Source: Pelagibacterales bacterium SAG-MED01 (GTDB lineage: Bacteria > Pseudomonadota > Alphaproteobacteria > Pelagibacterales > Pelagibacteraceae). Taken from it: 64,000 nucleotides of DNA. Shown here piece after piece: positions 1 through 9,867 of this stretch. Under the pieces are notes generated by a model. It saw nothing but the letters and a program-made list of their open reading frames with translations, had not been told where the DNA came from and did no database searches. The translations under genes and the position numbers were made by a program. The stretch's first letter is position 1. Every line of letters starts with the position of its first letter. The stretch covers positions 53,501 through 117,500 of the forward strand of contig JACWCY010000001.1 in NCBI GenBank assembly GCA_014654455.1. Direction: 5' to 3'.

Positions 1-1
1 T

Positions 2-544
2 GTTGAAAACACAACTTTAACATTCAAACAAATTGCTGATTTTTGTAAACTACATGAAGTAGAAGTTCAAGGAATTGCTGATGGTGAAGTTGCAAAAGGT
101 ATTAAGGCTTATAACCCAATAATTTCTGGTCAACTTTCTAGGGAAGAAATTGATCTCTCTTCAAAAGATACAAATAGAGCGTTAGAAATAAAAAGTTCTG
201 ATATTGAAATATCTAATTCAGAAAATAAAATTAAAAAATATATTCCTTTATCTAAAAGACAAGATAAGCCAGACTCAGCTCTATGGTTAATTAAAAATCA
301 CGATATTTTAAAGGACTCTCAAATAGCTAGGTTAGTAGGTATTACAAAAAATTCTGTTTCATCGATTAGAAACAAAAGTTATTGGAATTACAATAATCTA
401 AATCCAAAAGATCCTGTTGCCCTCAATTTGTTTAGTCAAAAAGATCTAGTTGAAGCAATCGAAAAAGCTCAAAGAAGAATTAAAAGAGAAAAAAAACAAA
501 AAGAAAAACTTCAACAAAGTAAGATTATTAACAATAATGTGTAA
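2..544 (+). CDS. C-terminal part of DUF1013-type (TrcR-like) transcriptional regulator, 5' truncated by window
   Basis: Open frame from base 2 to TAA at 542-544: VENTTLTFKQIADFCKLHEVEVQGIADGEVAKGIKAYNPI...SQIARLVGITKNSVSSIRNKSYWN, with alphaproteobacterial DUF1013 character. Confidence 0.75.
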   Translation, partial: VENTTLTFKQIADFCKLHEVEVQGIADGEVAKGIKAYNPIISGQLSREEIDLSSKDTNRALEIKSSDIEISNSENKIKKYIPLSKRQDKPDSALWLIKNHDILKDSQIARLVGITKNSVSSIRNKSYWNYNNLNPKDPVALNLFSQKDLVEAIEKAQRRIKREKKQKEKLQQSKIINNNV

Positions 545-588
545 AAATTATAGACATAAAAATATAAAAGTGTTACTTACTCACTTTT

Positions 589-795
589 TTGGAGGTAGTT
601 ATTAAAATAGAAGTTAAAGATAATAATGTTGAACAGGCTCTTAGAGTTTTAAAAAGAAAGCTTCAGCGAGATGGTTTTTTTAAGGTTATTAAACTTAAAA
701 ACACTTATGAAAAGCCATCAGAAAAGAAAAAAAGAATTCTTCAAGAAAATATTAAAAGAGTAAAAAAATTAAATAAACTAAAAAATAGAATTTAA
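589..795 (+). CDS. rpsU: 30S ribosomal protein S21 (exact start uncertain; alternative start codon)
   Basis: VIKIEVKDNNVEQALRVLKRKLQRDGFFKVIKLKNTYEKPSEKKKRI matches S21; short and basic. Confidence 0.9.
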   Translation: MEVVIKIEVKDNNVEQALRVLKRKLQRDGFFKVIKLKNTYEKPSEKKKRILQENIKRVKKLNKLKNRI

Positions 796-801
796 TTATA
801 C

Positions 802-878
<77 letters not shown>

Positions 879-900
879 ATTAAAAATATAATGAAAAATT

Positions 901-1566
901 ATGTTTAAGAAAAAAATATTCAAAAAATTAACATCGAAATATAACGAACATGCTTACACAGGCTTGATGGGCTATTTTATGAAAAAATGTCATCAAGATT
1001 TAGAAAATTTTCCATTTTCAAATAAAATTAAAAATGTCTTGGAAATAGGTGCGGGGAATTCACCGCATTATAAATTTATTAATCACCATTACAAAAAATA
1101 TTATATAATTGAGACTACAAAGATTAAAAAAAATTATTACAGAGATAATCCTAGAGTTGTAGCAAAAAAATATAATGGAGAAAAAATCCCTTTTAAAAAT
1201 AATTTTTTTGACAGAATTATTATTTCTCATTGCTTAGAGCATATTAATTATCCAGAAAAATTTATTTTTGAAATGACTAAGAAACTGAGAAAGGGTGGCG
1301 TTCTATCTATTTCTTTACCAACCGATCCTGGAGTCTTATTTAGAATCGGAAGAATCTATTTAAAATTATTTTCTATTAGAAATAAATATAGGATTTCTGC
1401 AAATGAGTTTGATTATATGAATGCTACCGAGCATGTAAATTCAATTTTTGGACTTAACTCAATAATCAAATATAATTTTAAAAATTCAATTAAAGAGTCA
1501 TTTGTTCCTTTTAAGATTAAGTCTTTTGATTTAAACTTATTCTACAATGTACACATTACTAAATAA
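901..1566 (+). CDS. class I SAM-dependent methyltransferase
   Basis: VLEIGAGNSPHY (motif I) and FDRIIISHCLEHINYPEKFIFEMTKKLRKGGVLSISLPT. Confidence 0.8.
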   Translation: MFKKKIFKKLTSKYNEHAYTGLMGYFMKKCHQDLENFPFSNKIKNVLEIGAGNSPHYKFINHHYKKYYIIETTKIKKNYYRDNPRVVAKKYNGEKIPFKNNFFDRIIISHCLEHINYPEKFIFEMTKKLRKGGVLSISLPTDPGVLFRIGRIYLKLFSIRNKYRISANEFDYMNATEHVNSIFGLNSIIKYNFKNSIKESFVPFKIKSFDLNLFYNVHITK

Positions 1567-1567
1567 A

Positions 1568-2272
1568 TTAAATTTTAAAACGAGACTTTTTACTATCTTT
1601 TAAAAAACCTTTTACCGTTTCAATTGTTAATTGATGAAATGTTTTCCCAAAGTTTTCAATTTTTTCTATGATCGATGGAGGAATTGTAATGATATGACAT
1701 CCTAGTTCTTTTGCTTGTAGATAATTATAAGGTTCTCTTACACTTGCCCATAGTATGTCAACATTCTTATATTTTTTTGCCATATAAATACTTTTTTTGA
1801 ATTCAGGAATTGAGTCTCTACCCACATCTCCTGCTCTACCTGCAAATATTGATATTATTACTTTAGTTTTTTTATTTATAGATTTTAGAATTTTTCTAGT
1901 TTGGTTAGCTGAGTAAACTGCTGTAATATTAAGTTTAATATTCCTATGATTTAAATTTTTTATTACTTTTCCGGTAAAATGACCTTTTGAATTTACAAAT
2001 GGTATTTTAACATAAACATTTTTTCCCCATGAATTTATTTGGAGACCTTGTTTTTCCATTTCTTTTACATCATCTGAAAAAACCTCTAGAGAAACAGGTT
2101 TGCTATTACAAATTTTTAATATCTTTTTTGAATAAGTCTTATAATCTTTTGCTCCTGCTTTACGCATTAGGCTTGGGTTTGTTGTAAATCCCTTTACTAT
2201 TTTTTTTTTATTAAATTTTTTAATTAAATTTAAATCTGCTATGTCGCAAAATATTTTTGTATTCAAATTCAA
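1568..2272 (-). CDS. transaldolase family protein
   Basis: KIFCDIADLNLIKKF...VKGFTTNPSLMRKAG...LEVFSDD...VYVKIPF...LNITAVYS. Confidence 0.85.
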   Translation of the reverse strand: MNLNTKIFCDIADLNLIKKFNKKKIVKGFTTNPSLMRKAGAKDYKTYSKKILKICNSKPVSLEVFSDDVKEMEKQGLQINSWGKNVYVKIPFVNSKGHFTGKVIKNLNHRNIKLNITAVYSANQTRKILKSINKKTKVIISIFAGRAGDVGRDSIPEFKKSIYMAKKYKNVDILWASVREPYNYLQAKELGCHIITIPPSIIEKIENFGKTFHQLTIETVKGFLKDSKKSRFKI

Positions 2273-2273
2273 A

Positions 2274-3671
2274 CTATAAATTTTTGGTTATATCTTCTGT
2301 CATTTTTTTTGCATCTGCAAATAACATCAATGTATTTTCTTTATAAAAAAGATCGTTATCGATGCCAGCATAGCCTGGGGATAGGCTTCTTTTTACAAAT
2401 AATACAGATTTACATTTTTCTACATCTAAAACTGGCATTCCATAAATTGGGCTTTGAGGATCTGTTTTGGCAACAGGATTTGTTACATCATTTGCACCTA
2501 TCACAAAGGCTACATCAGCATTTGCAAAATCATTATTTATTTCTTCAAGTTCAAAAACTTCATCATAAGGAACATTGGCCTCAGCCAACAATACATTCAT
2601 ATGTCCTGGCATTCTTCCTGCTACTGGGTGAATTGCATAAGAAACTTTTATGTCATTTTTTTTTAAAGTATCGACCATTTCTCTTAAAGCATGTTGAGCT
2701 TGAGCAACTGCCATACCATAACCTGGAACAATTATAACTGAAGAAGCATTTTTCATTAAAAAAGCTGCATCATCTGCATTTCCACTTTTTACTGGTCTTT
2801 GTTCTTTATTTTGAGAAGTATTAGATTGTTCTGTTGCACCAAAACCACCTAATATAACATTAAAAAACGAACGGTTCATACCTTTGCACATAATGTAAGA
2901 TAAAATCGCACCAGAGGATCCAACTAAAGCTCCAGTAATAATTAAAGCCGTATTTTCCAAAGTAAATCCAATTCCTGCAGCTGCCCATCCTGAATAAGAG
3001 TTAAGCATAGAAATTACAACCGGCATGTCAGCACCACCAATAGGTATTATTAATAAAAAACCAATCAAAAAAGAAATAGCTAATAACATCCAAAATAAAT
3101 TTGAAGATTGAGTAGAACAAAGTAAATATATCAAAACTATTATTGAAATTAATATTAATGCATTGAGTGGATGTTGACCTTTAAATGTAATTGGTGCACC
3201 AGACATTATCCCCTGAAGTTTTAAAAATGCTATTACTGACCCAGAAAAAGTTATTGCACCAACTGCAGCACCAATTGACATTTCTATTAAACTGCCAAGT
3301 TTTATATTGCCTGGATATCCTAGATTAAAAGCTTCTGGATTTAAAAATGCTGAAATAGCAACAAAAACAGCTGCAAGTCCAACAAGACTATGAAAACCAG
3401 CTACGAGCTCAGGCATAGCTGTCATGGGTATTTTATATGCAATAAATGCACCTACTAAACCACCTATTAAAAGAAAAATTATAACAAAAATAAATCCACT
3501 CGAAAAATTTCCTAAAGATAAAAATGTAACTGTAATTGCAATTATCATTCCTAAAATTCCAAAAAAATTTCCTTGTCTTGATGTTTCTGGAGATGATAGG
3601 CCTCTTAATGCTAAAATAAATAATATACCTGAAATAAGATAAAAAATTGCTGATAAATTTGATGATATCAC
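2274..3671 (-). CDS. pntB: NAD(P) transhydrogenase subunit beta
   Basis: Multi-TM N-terminus plus IIVPGYGMAVAQAQHALREM...HPVAGRMPGHMNVLLAEANVPYD...ANDVTNPVAKTDPQSPIYGMPVLDV. Confidence 0.97.
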   Translation of the reverse strand: MISSNLSAIFYLISGILFILALRGLSSPETSRQGNFFGILGMIIAITVTFLSLGNFSSGFIFVIIFLLIGGLVGAFIAYKIPMTAMPELVAGFHSLVGLAAVFVAISAFLNPEAFNLGYPGNIKLGSLIEMSIGAAVGAITFSGSVIAFLKLQGIMSGAPITFKGQHPLNALILISIIVLIYLLCSTQSSNLFWMLLAISFLIGFLLIIPIGGADMPVVISMLNSYSGWAAAGIGFTLENTALIITGALVGSSGAILSYIMCKGMNRSFFNVILGGFGATEQSNTSQNKEQRPVKSGNADDAAFLMKNASSVIIVPGYGMAVAQAQHALREMVDTLKKNDIKVSYAIHPVAGRMPGHMNVLLAEANVPYDEVFELEEINNDFANADVAFVIGANDVTNPVAKTDPQSPIYGMPVLDVEKCKSVLFVKRSLSPGYAGIDNDLFYKENTLMLFADAKKMTEDITKNL

Positions 3672-3979
3672 TTTTTATCCCTTTTCTTTTTTTTATACAT
3701 TGCTAACATTCTTTGTGTAACTAAAAATCCACCAAAAATATTTATTGCGGCCAATGAGATTGCTAAAAATCCAAATATACTAGAAGTATTAAAAACACTC
3801 TCATCATTACCAGCTAATCCAGCAATAATTGCACCTACTATAATTACTGAAGAAATAGCATTTGTCACTGACATTAAAGGAGTATGCAATGAAGGCGTTA
3901 CACTCCAAACAACATAATAACCTATGAAGATTGAAAGAATAAATATGCTTAGTCTAAATATAAAAGGGTCTATTTCCAT
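3668..3979 (-). CDS. pntA2: NAD(P) transhydrogenase subunit alpha part 2 (membrane domain)
   Basis: 103 aa; FIGYYVVWSVTPSLHTPLMSVTNAISSVIIVGA; adjacent to pntB. Confidence 0.93.
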   Translation of the reverse strand: MEIDPFIFRLSIFILSIFIGYYVVWSVTPSLHTPLMSVTNAISSVIIVGAIIAGLAGNDESVFNTSSIFGFLAISLAAINIFGGFLVTQRMLAMYKKKKRDKK

Positions 3980-3982
3980 GGT

Positions 3983-5071
3983 TTATTTAATTAATGTTTT
4001 TTCAATTATTTCATCTTCTAAATTTATATTAATTTCATTTTTTTCTTTATCAAATAAATTTGTGACAAAATTAAATACATTTTTAGCATAGAGATTTGAT
4101 GCAGATATAGGTAACTTATTTAAAATATTTGTTTCACCCATTATTTTTACTCCACTTTTGTCAACTAACTTATCTACTTCTGTAAAAGCAGTATTTCCAC
4201 CCTGTATTGCAGCTAAATCATAAATTACAGAGCCTGTTTGCATATTTTTAATCATTTCATCTTTAATTATTATAGGTGCTTTTTTTCCAGGAATTAAGGC
4301 TGTACAAATTACAATATCGATTTTTTTTAAAGTCTCATGAAGTAATTCTTCTTGTTTTTTTTTAAAATCATCAGAAGCCTCTTTTGCATAGCCTCCTTTA
4401 GTTTCAAGATTTTCTGCACCTTCAACCGTTAAAAATTTTCCTCCTAAACTTTCAACTTGTTCTTTTGAGGCCATTCTCACGTCTGTAGCAAAAACAATTG
4501 CACCCATTCTTTTAGCAGTAGCGATTGCTTGCAATCCAGCAACGCCAGCACCAACAACTAATACTTTTGCAGCTGGAATTGTTCCTGCAGCTGTCATCAT
4601 CATTGGAATAGCTTTTTCAAACTTAGCAAAAGACTCTATTACCGCCTTATATCCTGCAAGGTTTGCTTGAGAAGAAAGTATATCCATTGATTGAGCTCTG
4701 GTTATTCTAGGTAATAATTCTAATGAAAACAAGTTAACTTTTTTTTTTGCTAAACTTTCTATTTTATCTTTATTTTTAAAAGGATCTAAAACACCAACTA
4801 CTGTTTGATTTTCTTTTAGTAGTGAAAGTTTTTCTGGTGATAACAATCCTAGCTGAATAATTAAATCACAATTCTCGATTAATTTTTTTTCATCTTTAAA
4901 TATTTTTGCCCCAATATCTTCAAATATATCATCACTAATTCCTAAATGAACGCCATAATTTTCTTGTAATGATAATTCAAAACCTAAAGATATATATTTT
5001 TTTGCAACATCTGGAGTAATAGCAATTCTTTTTTCAATTGATTGATCCTCTAAAACTGATGTGATTTTCAT
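3983..5071 (-). CDS. pntA1: NAD(P) transhydrogenase subunit alpha part 1
   Basis: EKRIAITPDVAKKYISLGFE...KVLVVGAGVAGLQAIATAKRMGAIVFATDVR. Confidence 0.95.
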   Translation of the reverse strand: MKITSVLEDQSIEKRIAITPDVAKKYISLGFELSLQENYGVHLGISDDIFEDIGAKIFKDEKKLIENCDLIIQLGLLSPEKLSLLKENQTVVGVLDPFKNKDKIESLAKKKVNLFSLELLPRITRAQSMDILSSQANLAGYKAVIESFAKFEKAIPMMMTAAGTIPAAKVLVVGAGVAGLQAIATAKRMGAIVFATDVRMASKEQVESLGGKFLTVEGAENLETKGGYAKEASDDFKKKQEELLHETLKKIDIVICTALIPGKKAPIIIKDEMIKNMQTGSVIYDLAAIQGGNTAFTEVDKLVDKSGVKIMGETNILNKLPISASNLYAKNVFNFVTNLFDKEKNEININLEDEIIEKTLIK

Positions 5072-5080
5072 AAAAGAGTT

Positions 5081-5191
5081 TTACAACAAGAAAAAAGCCA
5101 TTAGAACTAAAACTAATACAACAGCGACAGTTCCCCACAACACGAATTTGGTGAAATTATTCCAAGTATTTTTATGGCTTTCATTTTCCAT
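5081..5191 (-). CDS. aa3-type cytochrome c oxidase subunit IV-like small membrane protein
   Basis: Not in the supplied ORF track. Translates to MENESHKNTWNNFTKFVLWGTVAVVLVLVLMAFFLL*; single TM, matching the short alphaproteobacterial CoxIV family. Confidence 0.75.
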   Translation of the reverse strand: MENESHKNTWNNFTKFVLWGTVAVVLVLVLMAFFLL

Positions 5192-5194
5192 AAA

Positions 5195-5320
5195 TTACTT
5201 CTGACGGGCTTTAAATTTTGGATTTATTTTATTAATTATATAAACTCTGCCTCTTCTTTTTACTAACTTAGAGTTTAAATCTCTTTTTTTTATAGATTTT
5301 AATGAACTTTTAATTTTCAT
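5195..5320 (-). CDS. rpmJ: 50S ribosomal protein L36
   Basis: Not in the supplied ORF track. [41 protein letters not shown], typical alphaproteobacterial L36. Confidence 0.93.
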   Translation of the reverse strand: MKIKSSLKSIKKRDLNSKLVKRRGRVYIINKINPKFKARQK

Positions 5321-5329
5321 AATTTAAAT

Positions 5330-5444
5330 GCCGGCAACGTCCTACTCTTCCATGCCTTAAGACAAAGTACCATCAGCGCAGAAGGGCTTGACTTCCGAGT
5401 TCGGTATGGGATCGGGTATAGCCCCTTCGCAATAATTACCGGCG
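5330..5444 (-). rRNA. rrf: 5S rRNA (ends approximate)
   Basis: Minus strand contains CCCGATCCCATACCGAACTCGGAAGTCAAGC...GATGGTACTTTGTC...GGAAGAGTAGGACG; terminal helix GCCGGTAA/CCGGCA. Confidence 0.95.
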
Positions 5445-5555
5445 AGATGCTTATAACAAGGAATAAAAAAATGTAAAGCTAGTTAACTTTCAGAATTTTA
5501 TGCAAAATACTTAAAAATACTAACCTTTTTAAGCTTTTTTGGATATTATCTAATA

Positions 5556-6242
5556 ATGAATGAATTAACTTTAGTTATACCTGCAAAAGAAGAAGCGGAA
5601 TCTTTGCCACTAGTTTTGGATGAAATAAAAGGCTTAAATTTAAAAGTTATTATTGTATTAGCTGATGATGATTTAAAAACAATCGATGCATTAAAAAATT
5701 ATGATTGTGAAATTTTATACCAATCTCAAAGAGGATATGGAAATGCAATAATTGAGGGTATTAAAAAAGCACAAACAAAATATATTGCAATTTTTTATGC
5801 AGATGGATCAACTGATCCATTATTTTTAAATCCTATGTTAGATAAAATTTTAAATGAAAAATACCAAATTGTTTTTGGTAGTAGATATGAAAAAAATGCA
5901 AAAAGTTATGATGATGATATAATAACAAGAATTGGTAATTTTGGTTTTACACTTGTTGGTAATTTGTTATTTTCATTAAAAATTTCAGATATTTTATTTA
6001 CTTATATTGTTGCTGAAAAACAAATTATGGAAAATATGGATTTAAAATCTAATGACTATTGTTTATGTACAGAAATCCCACTTAAATCTAAAAAAATGAA
6101 TTTGAAATATACAACACATCCTTGTATTGAAAGAAAAAGATTTGCTGGTAAAAAAAAGGTGAAAGCCATTAAAGATGGACTTAAAATTTTATTTTCTCTT
6201 ATTAAAAATTTTTTTAATTCAAGCTCTTTCGATACTAAATAG
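5556..6242 (+). CDS. family 2 glycosyltransferase (dolichol-phosphate-mannose-synthase-like)
   Basis: ELTLVIPAKEEAESLPLVLDEI...YIAIFYADGSTDP; paralogous to 25224..25892. Confidence 0.82.
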   Translation: MNELTLVIPAKEEAESLPLVLDEIKGLNLKVIIVLADDDLKTIDALKNYDCEILYQSQRGYGNAIIEGIKKAQTKYIAIFYADGSTDPLFLNPMLDKILNEKYQIVFGSRYEKNAKSYDDDIITRIGNFGFTLVGNLLFSLKISDILFTYIVAEKQIMENMDLKSNDYCLCTEIPLKSKKMNLKYTTHPCIERKRFAGKKKVKAIKDGLKILFSLIKNFFNSSSFDTK

Positions 6243-7463
6243 TGTTTCAACAATAAAGTTCAGTTGTTTATTTGAGATTTGTTTAGTGTGTAATCCAATG
6301 ACAAAACCAAGATCTTGGATTTTCTGTGCTCCATAAAAAATTTTATTATTGGGGTTTAGGTTGTATAATTTAGCAGATGGTTGATTTAAAAAAGAACCAC
6401 TAATTATTGGTCTTGTTTCTAATCCTTTTTTTTCAATGAGTTCTATAAATTTTCTTTTTTTATTTTTAAATTTTTCATTAAGTAAAATAGGTAAAACCAT
6501 GTAGCTTGGGTCAATTTTTTTTGAGTAACTTACAAAATGAAATTGATTTTTCCATCTTGAATCTTTTTGAAGTTTTGTGATAATCTTTTTTTTATTATTT
6601 TTTCTCGTTTTTTTAAATAAATCTAGTCTTTTTAATTGATTTCTTCCGATAGCAGCCTGAATGTCAGTTGGTCTTAAATTGAAACCAGAGTTTATAAAAA
6701 TATACCTAGGATCTAAATTTGGAAATTTTTTAGCATTTTCTTGATAAACTTTTTTACCCCTCGACCATCCGTGAGATCTTAGAGATAATAATATTTTATA
6801 ATCATTCTCATTATTACAAACTATCATACCGCCCTCACCACAAGTAATTTGATGGGAATAAAAAAAAGAATAAGTTCCAAAGTCACCATAAGTTCCAAGA
6901 TGTTTGTTTTGAAATTTTGCACCAAGAGCCTCACAATTATCCTCTATTACAATAATATTTTTTTTTTTTGCATAATTTGCAATTTTTTTTATATCTGTGG
7001 AAATTCCTAGAACATTTATCAACATTATTACTTTTGTCTTATTTGTAATCTGATTGATCAATTTATCAGCATCCACATTTAAAGTCTGTGGATTTACATC
7101 TACAAACTTAGGAACTAAGCCTGATTGAACTAATGGCCAAAGAGAAGTTGACCAGCAGAGAGCAGGTATTAATGCTTCATCACCTAATTTAAATTTATTT
7201 TTTCTTAGTGGATTACATGCCGCAAATGCAGCCAATAGATTTGCAGACGATCCAGAATTTACCATTAGTGAATATTTTGATTTTACTACTTTAGAAAATT
7301 CTTTTTCAAATTTTTCAGTTTCCTTATTCATGGTAATAAATCCTTTTTTTAAAACCTGAATTCCTTTACTTAAATCTTGTTTACTTAATCCTTTTTCCAA
7401 CAAAGGATAGAGATATTTCTTTTTATTTGGATCAAGGTATTTATAATTTTTTTTTATTTTCAT
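6219..7463 (-). CDS. colD: ColD-like PLP-dependent GDP-4-keto-6-deoxymannose 3-dehydratase (DegT/AHBA fold)
   Basis: SGSSANLLAAFAACNP...GDEALIPALCWSTSLWPL...IEDNCEALGAKFQNKHLGTYGDFGTYSFFYSHQITCGEGGM; His at the usual PLP-Lys position as in ColD/RfbH. Confidence 0.72.
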   Translation of the reverse strand: MKIKKNYKYLDPNKKKYLYPLLEKGLSKQDLSKGIQVLKKGFITMNKETEKFEKEFSKVVKSKYSLMVNSGSSANLLAAFAACNPLRKNKFKLGDEALIPALCWSTSLWPLVQSGLVPKFVDVNPQTLNVDADKLINQITNKTKVIMLINVLGISTDIKKIANYAKKKNIIVIEDNCEALGAKFQNKHLGTYGDFGTYSFFYSHQITCGEGGMIVCNNENDYKILLSLRSHGWSRGKKVYQENAKKFPNLDPRYIFINSGFNLRPTDIQAAIGRNQLKRLDLFKKTRKNNKKKIITKLQKDSRWKNQFHFVSYSKKIDPSYMVLPILLNEKFKNKKRKFIELIEKKGLETRPIISGSFLNQPSAKLYNLNPNNKIFYGAQKIQDLGFVIGLHTKQISNKQLNFIVETLFSIERA

Positions 7464-7486
7464 TTTGAATTTTTCTATTTAAAAAT

Positions 7487-8449
7487 CTAGTTTTTAATCT
7501 GGCTTTGTTTTTTATCAACTAATTTTTTTAAACCTGATAAAAATTTGATTTTTGTTTTCCATTTAAGTTTTTTTATCAAAGTGCTATCAAGATTTTTGTT
7601 TAATGTTCCATCAGGGAATTTTTTATTATAAATTATTTTACCCTTAAAATTAGTTAGTTTTTTAATTTCTTTAACAAGTTTTTTAATAGAAACATGATCA
7701 CCACTACCAACATTCATAATTGGAAGTGATTTTTTAAAAATATTATTTAATTTTTTTTTACTTGTTTTAAGTGAAACTAAAATTGCATTAGCTAAATCAT
7801 CTGCATGAATAAATTCTCTTATTGGTTTTCCACTACCCCATATTTGTACATTAGTTCCATTTTTCTTTGCATAAATAAATTTACTTATTAATCCTGGTAT
7901 TACATGGCTCGACTTTATGTCAAAATTATCATTCAAGCCATAAACATTTGTTGGCATCAAACAAATGATATCTTTTTTATAATCTTCATGTAAAATTGAA
8001 CATAACTTTAAACCTGCTATTTTTGATAAAGCATATGCCTCGTTAGTCTTTTCAAGCTTACCTGTAAGAAGATACTCTTCTTTAATTGGAATTTTTGATT
8101 TTTTTGGATAAATGCAAGAAGAACCCAAAAAGATTGTTCTTTTAATGTTATATTTTTTTGAAGCTAAAAGTAAATTTTTTTGAATTTGAAAATTGTCAAT
8201 TAAAAACTCTAATGGTTTACTTTTATTTTCAATAATACCTCCAACTTTAGCAGCACATATAATTAAAATATCTGGTTTTTTTTTTTTAAAAAATAGATCT
8301 ACTTTTTTTTGATTTCTTAAATCTAATTTTTTGCGACTTGCTGTAAGTATTCTTTTAAATTTTTTAATTTTTAATAAATCAACTACTGAACTACCTACTA
8401 AACCATTATGACCAGCTACAAAGATTTTGGAATTTTTTTTTAGCATCAA
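7487..8449 (-). CDS. fcl: GDP-L-fucose synthase / GDP-L-colitose synthase-like epimerase-reductase
   Basis: KIFVAGHNGLVGSSVVDLL...AAKVGGIIENKSKPLEFLIDN...LGSSCIYPKKSKIPIKEEYLLTGKLEKTNEAYALSKIAGLKLC. Confidence 0.87.
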   Translation of the reverse strand: MMLKKNSKIFVAGHNGLVGSSVVDLLKIKKFKRILTASRKKLDLRNQKKVDLFFKKKKPDILIICAAKVGGIIENKSKPLEFLIDNFQIQKNLLLASKKYNIKRTIFLGSSCIYPKKSKIPIKEEYLLTGKLEKTNEAYALSKIAGLKLCSILHEDYKKDIICLMPTNVYGLNDNFDIKSSHVIPGLISKFIYAKKNGTNVQIWGSGKPIREFIHADDLANAILVSLKTSKKKLNNIFKKSLPIMNVGSGDHVSIKKLVKEIKKLTNFKGKIIYNKKFPDGTLNKNLDSTLIKKLKWKTKIKFLSGLKKLVDKKQSQIKN

Positions 8450-8565
8450 TTATTAAGAATATTATATATCGAAACTAATATTTACTTTTAATAAACAATC
8501 AAGTTTTTTTTTTATTGATTATATAATTGTTAAATTAAAAAATTATAGGTATTAATATTAAAATT

Positions 8566-9867
8566 TTGCCATTAATGAATTGCTTAAAAATGCGAATTTA
8601 CAATAAGAAAATATTAATTTTACCACTTATTATAATACTAAGTTTAATTGTCTCTTTTTATTTTGGAGAAGATACATTAGGAGGGGCTGAACATGATCAT
8701 TTTTTTATTTTAAAATTTAGTTTACTTTTTTCTGAAAATTTTTCCGAAACTTTTAGTAATTATGGAATAGGTATTCTTCAGGCAAGAAATTCTCCCATTT
8801 TTTCTATTTTTCAATCAGTATTTATAAGTTTAGGTACTGATTTAGATACTTTAAGATACTTAAATTCTTTAATAATAATTCCTATCTTTTATTTTTTTTA
8901 TAAATCTTTAAAAATAAAATATCCCGATCTCTCATATGAAGTAAAAATAATTTTTACTTCAATATTATTTTTATCACCTACAATAAGATCACTTATAATT
9001 TGGCCATACCCATTAATTTATGGACTATTATTTTTTATAATTTCGAACTATTTCTATATAAAATTTGAAACTATCGATAATGAAAAAAAGAAAATTATTT
9101 TTTCACTCAATAATGTTTTCTTTTTAGCAGTTGCAGCTTATTTTACGCCTAACTTTGCTCTTTTTTCTTTGTTTTATTTATACAAGTTTTTTTTACATTA
9201 TAAATTTTCAAAAAATTTATACATTATAATTATTTTAAATATTTTGCTCGCATTGCCAGCTATTCATTTTACAATTGAGAAAGATTTTTATTTTTTAAAA
9301 ATGAATGTTACAGGAGCTGCTCTAAGTTCAAAGCTTAATTTTTCTAATAAAATTATTTTGATCTCGACAATTTTTTTCTTTTATTTTATTCCATTTATTG
9401 AAATTAATAAAAAATTATTTTTTGAAGGACTTAAATTAAATAAAAATTTAATCTTTTTATTAATTTTTATTCTATTAAATATTTTTTTCTACGATTATAG
9501 TAACCAAACAGAAGGTGTTGGTAGAACTGGTGGTGGTTTATTTTTACATTTATCTCAATTATTGTTTTCGAGTCCAATTCTAGTTTTTTTAGTATTTATA
9601 ATTTTCATATATTTGATATTTATTTATGATCTTGTAAATTTAAATAATATTATCTTATTTTTCATTTTAATAGTTTATAATGCTCAATACTCAATCTATC
9701 ATAAATATTTTGATCCTCTCATTTATATAATTCTTTTATTTTTAATAAAATTTAATTACAAAAAAATTGTCATAAATTTTAGAAAAATATCTTTCAAATA
9801 TATTGGATTATATTTGTTTTTTTTACTAATGAGTTTTTTTAAAAACTCTATAATTAATTATTTTTAA
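8566..9867 (+). CDS. polytopic membrane protein, GT-C-like
   Basis: About 430 aa, many hydrophobic segments, acidic GEDTLGGAEHDHFF loop after TM1. Confidence 0.5.
   Translation: MPLMNCLKMRIYNKKILILPLIIILSLIVSFYFGEDTLGGAEHDHFFILKFSLLFSENFSETFSNYGIGILQARNSPIFSIFQSVFISLGTDLDTLRYLNSLIIIPIFYFFYKSLKIKYPDLSYEVKIIFTSILFLSPTIRSLIIWPYPLIYGLLFFIISNYFYIKFETIDNEKKKIIFSLNNVFFLAVAAYFTPNFALFSLFYLYKFFLHYKFSKNLYIIIILNILLALPAIHFTIEKDFYFLKMNVTGAALSSKLNFSNKIILISTIFFFYFIPFIEINKKLFFEGLKLNKNLIFLLIFILLNIFFYDYSNQTEGVGRTGGGLFLHLSQLLFSSPILVFLVFIIFIYLIFIYDLVNLNNIILFFILIVYNAQYSIYHKYFDPLIYIILLFLIKFNYKKIVINFRKISFKYIGLYLFFLLMSFFKNSIINYF

Noticed and set aside
2309-2737. 142-aa plus-strand ORF (and nested 2454..2666, 3424..3642) in the track
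   Set aside because: Antisense to the clearly conserved pntB; translation is low-complexity (His/Leu-rich) with no family features
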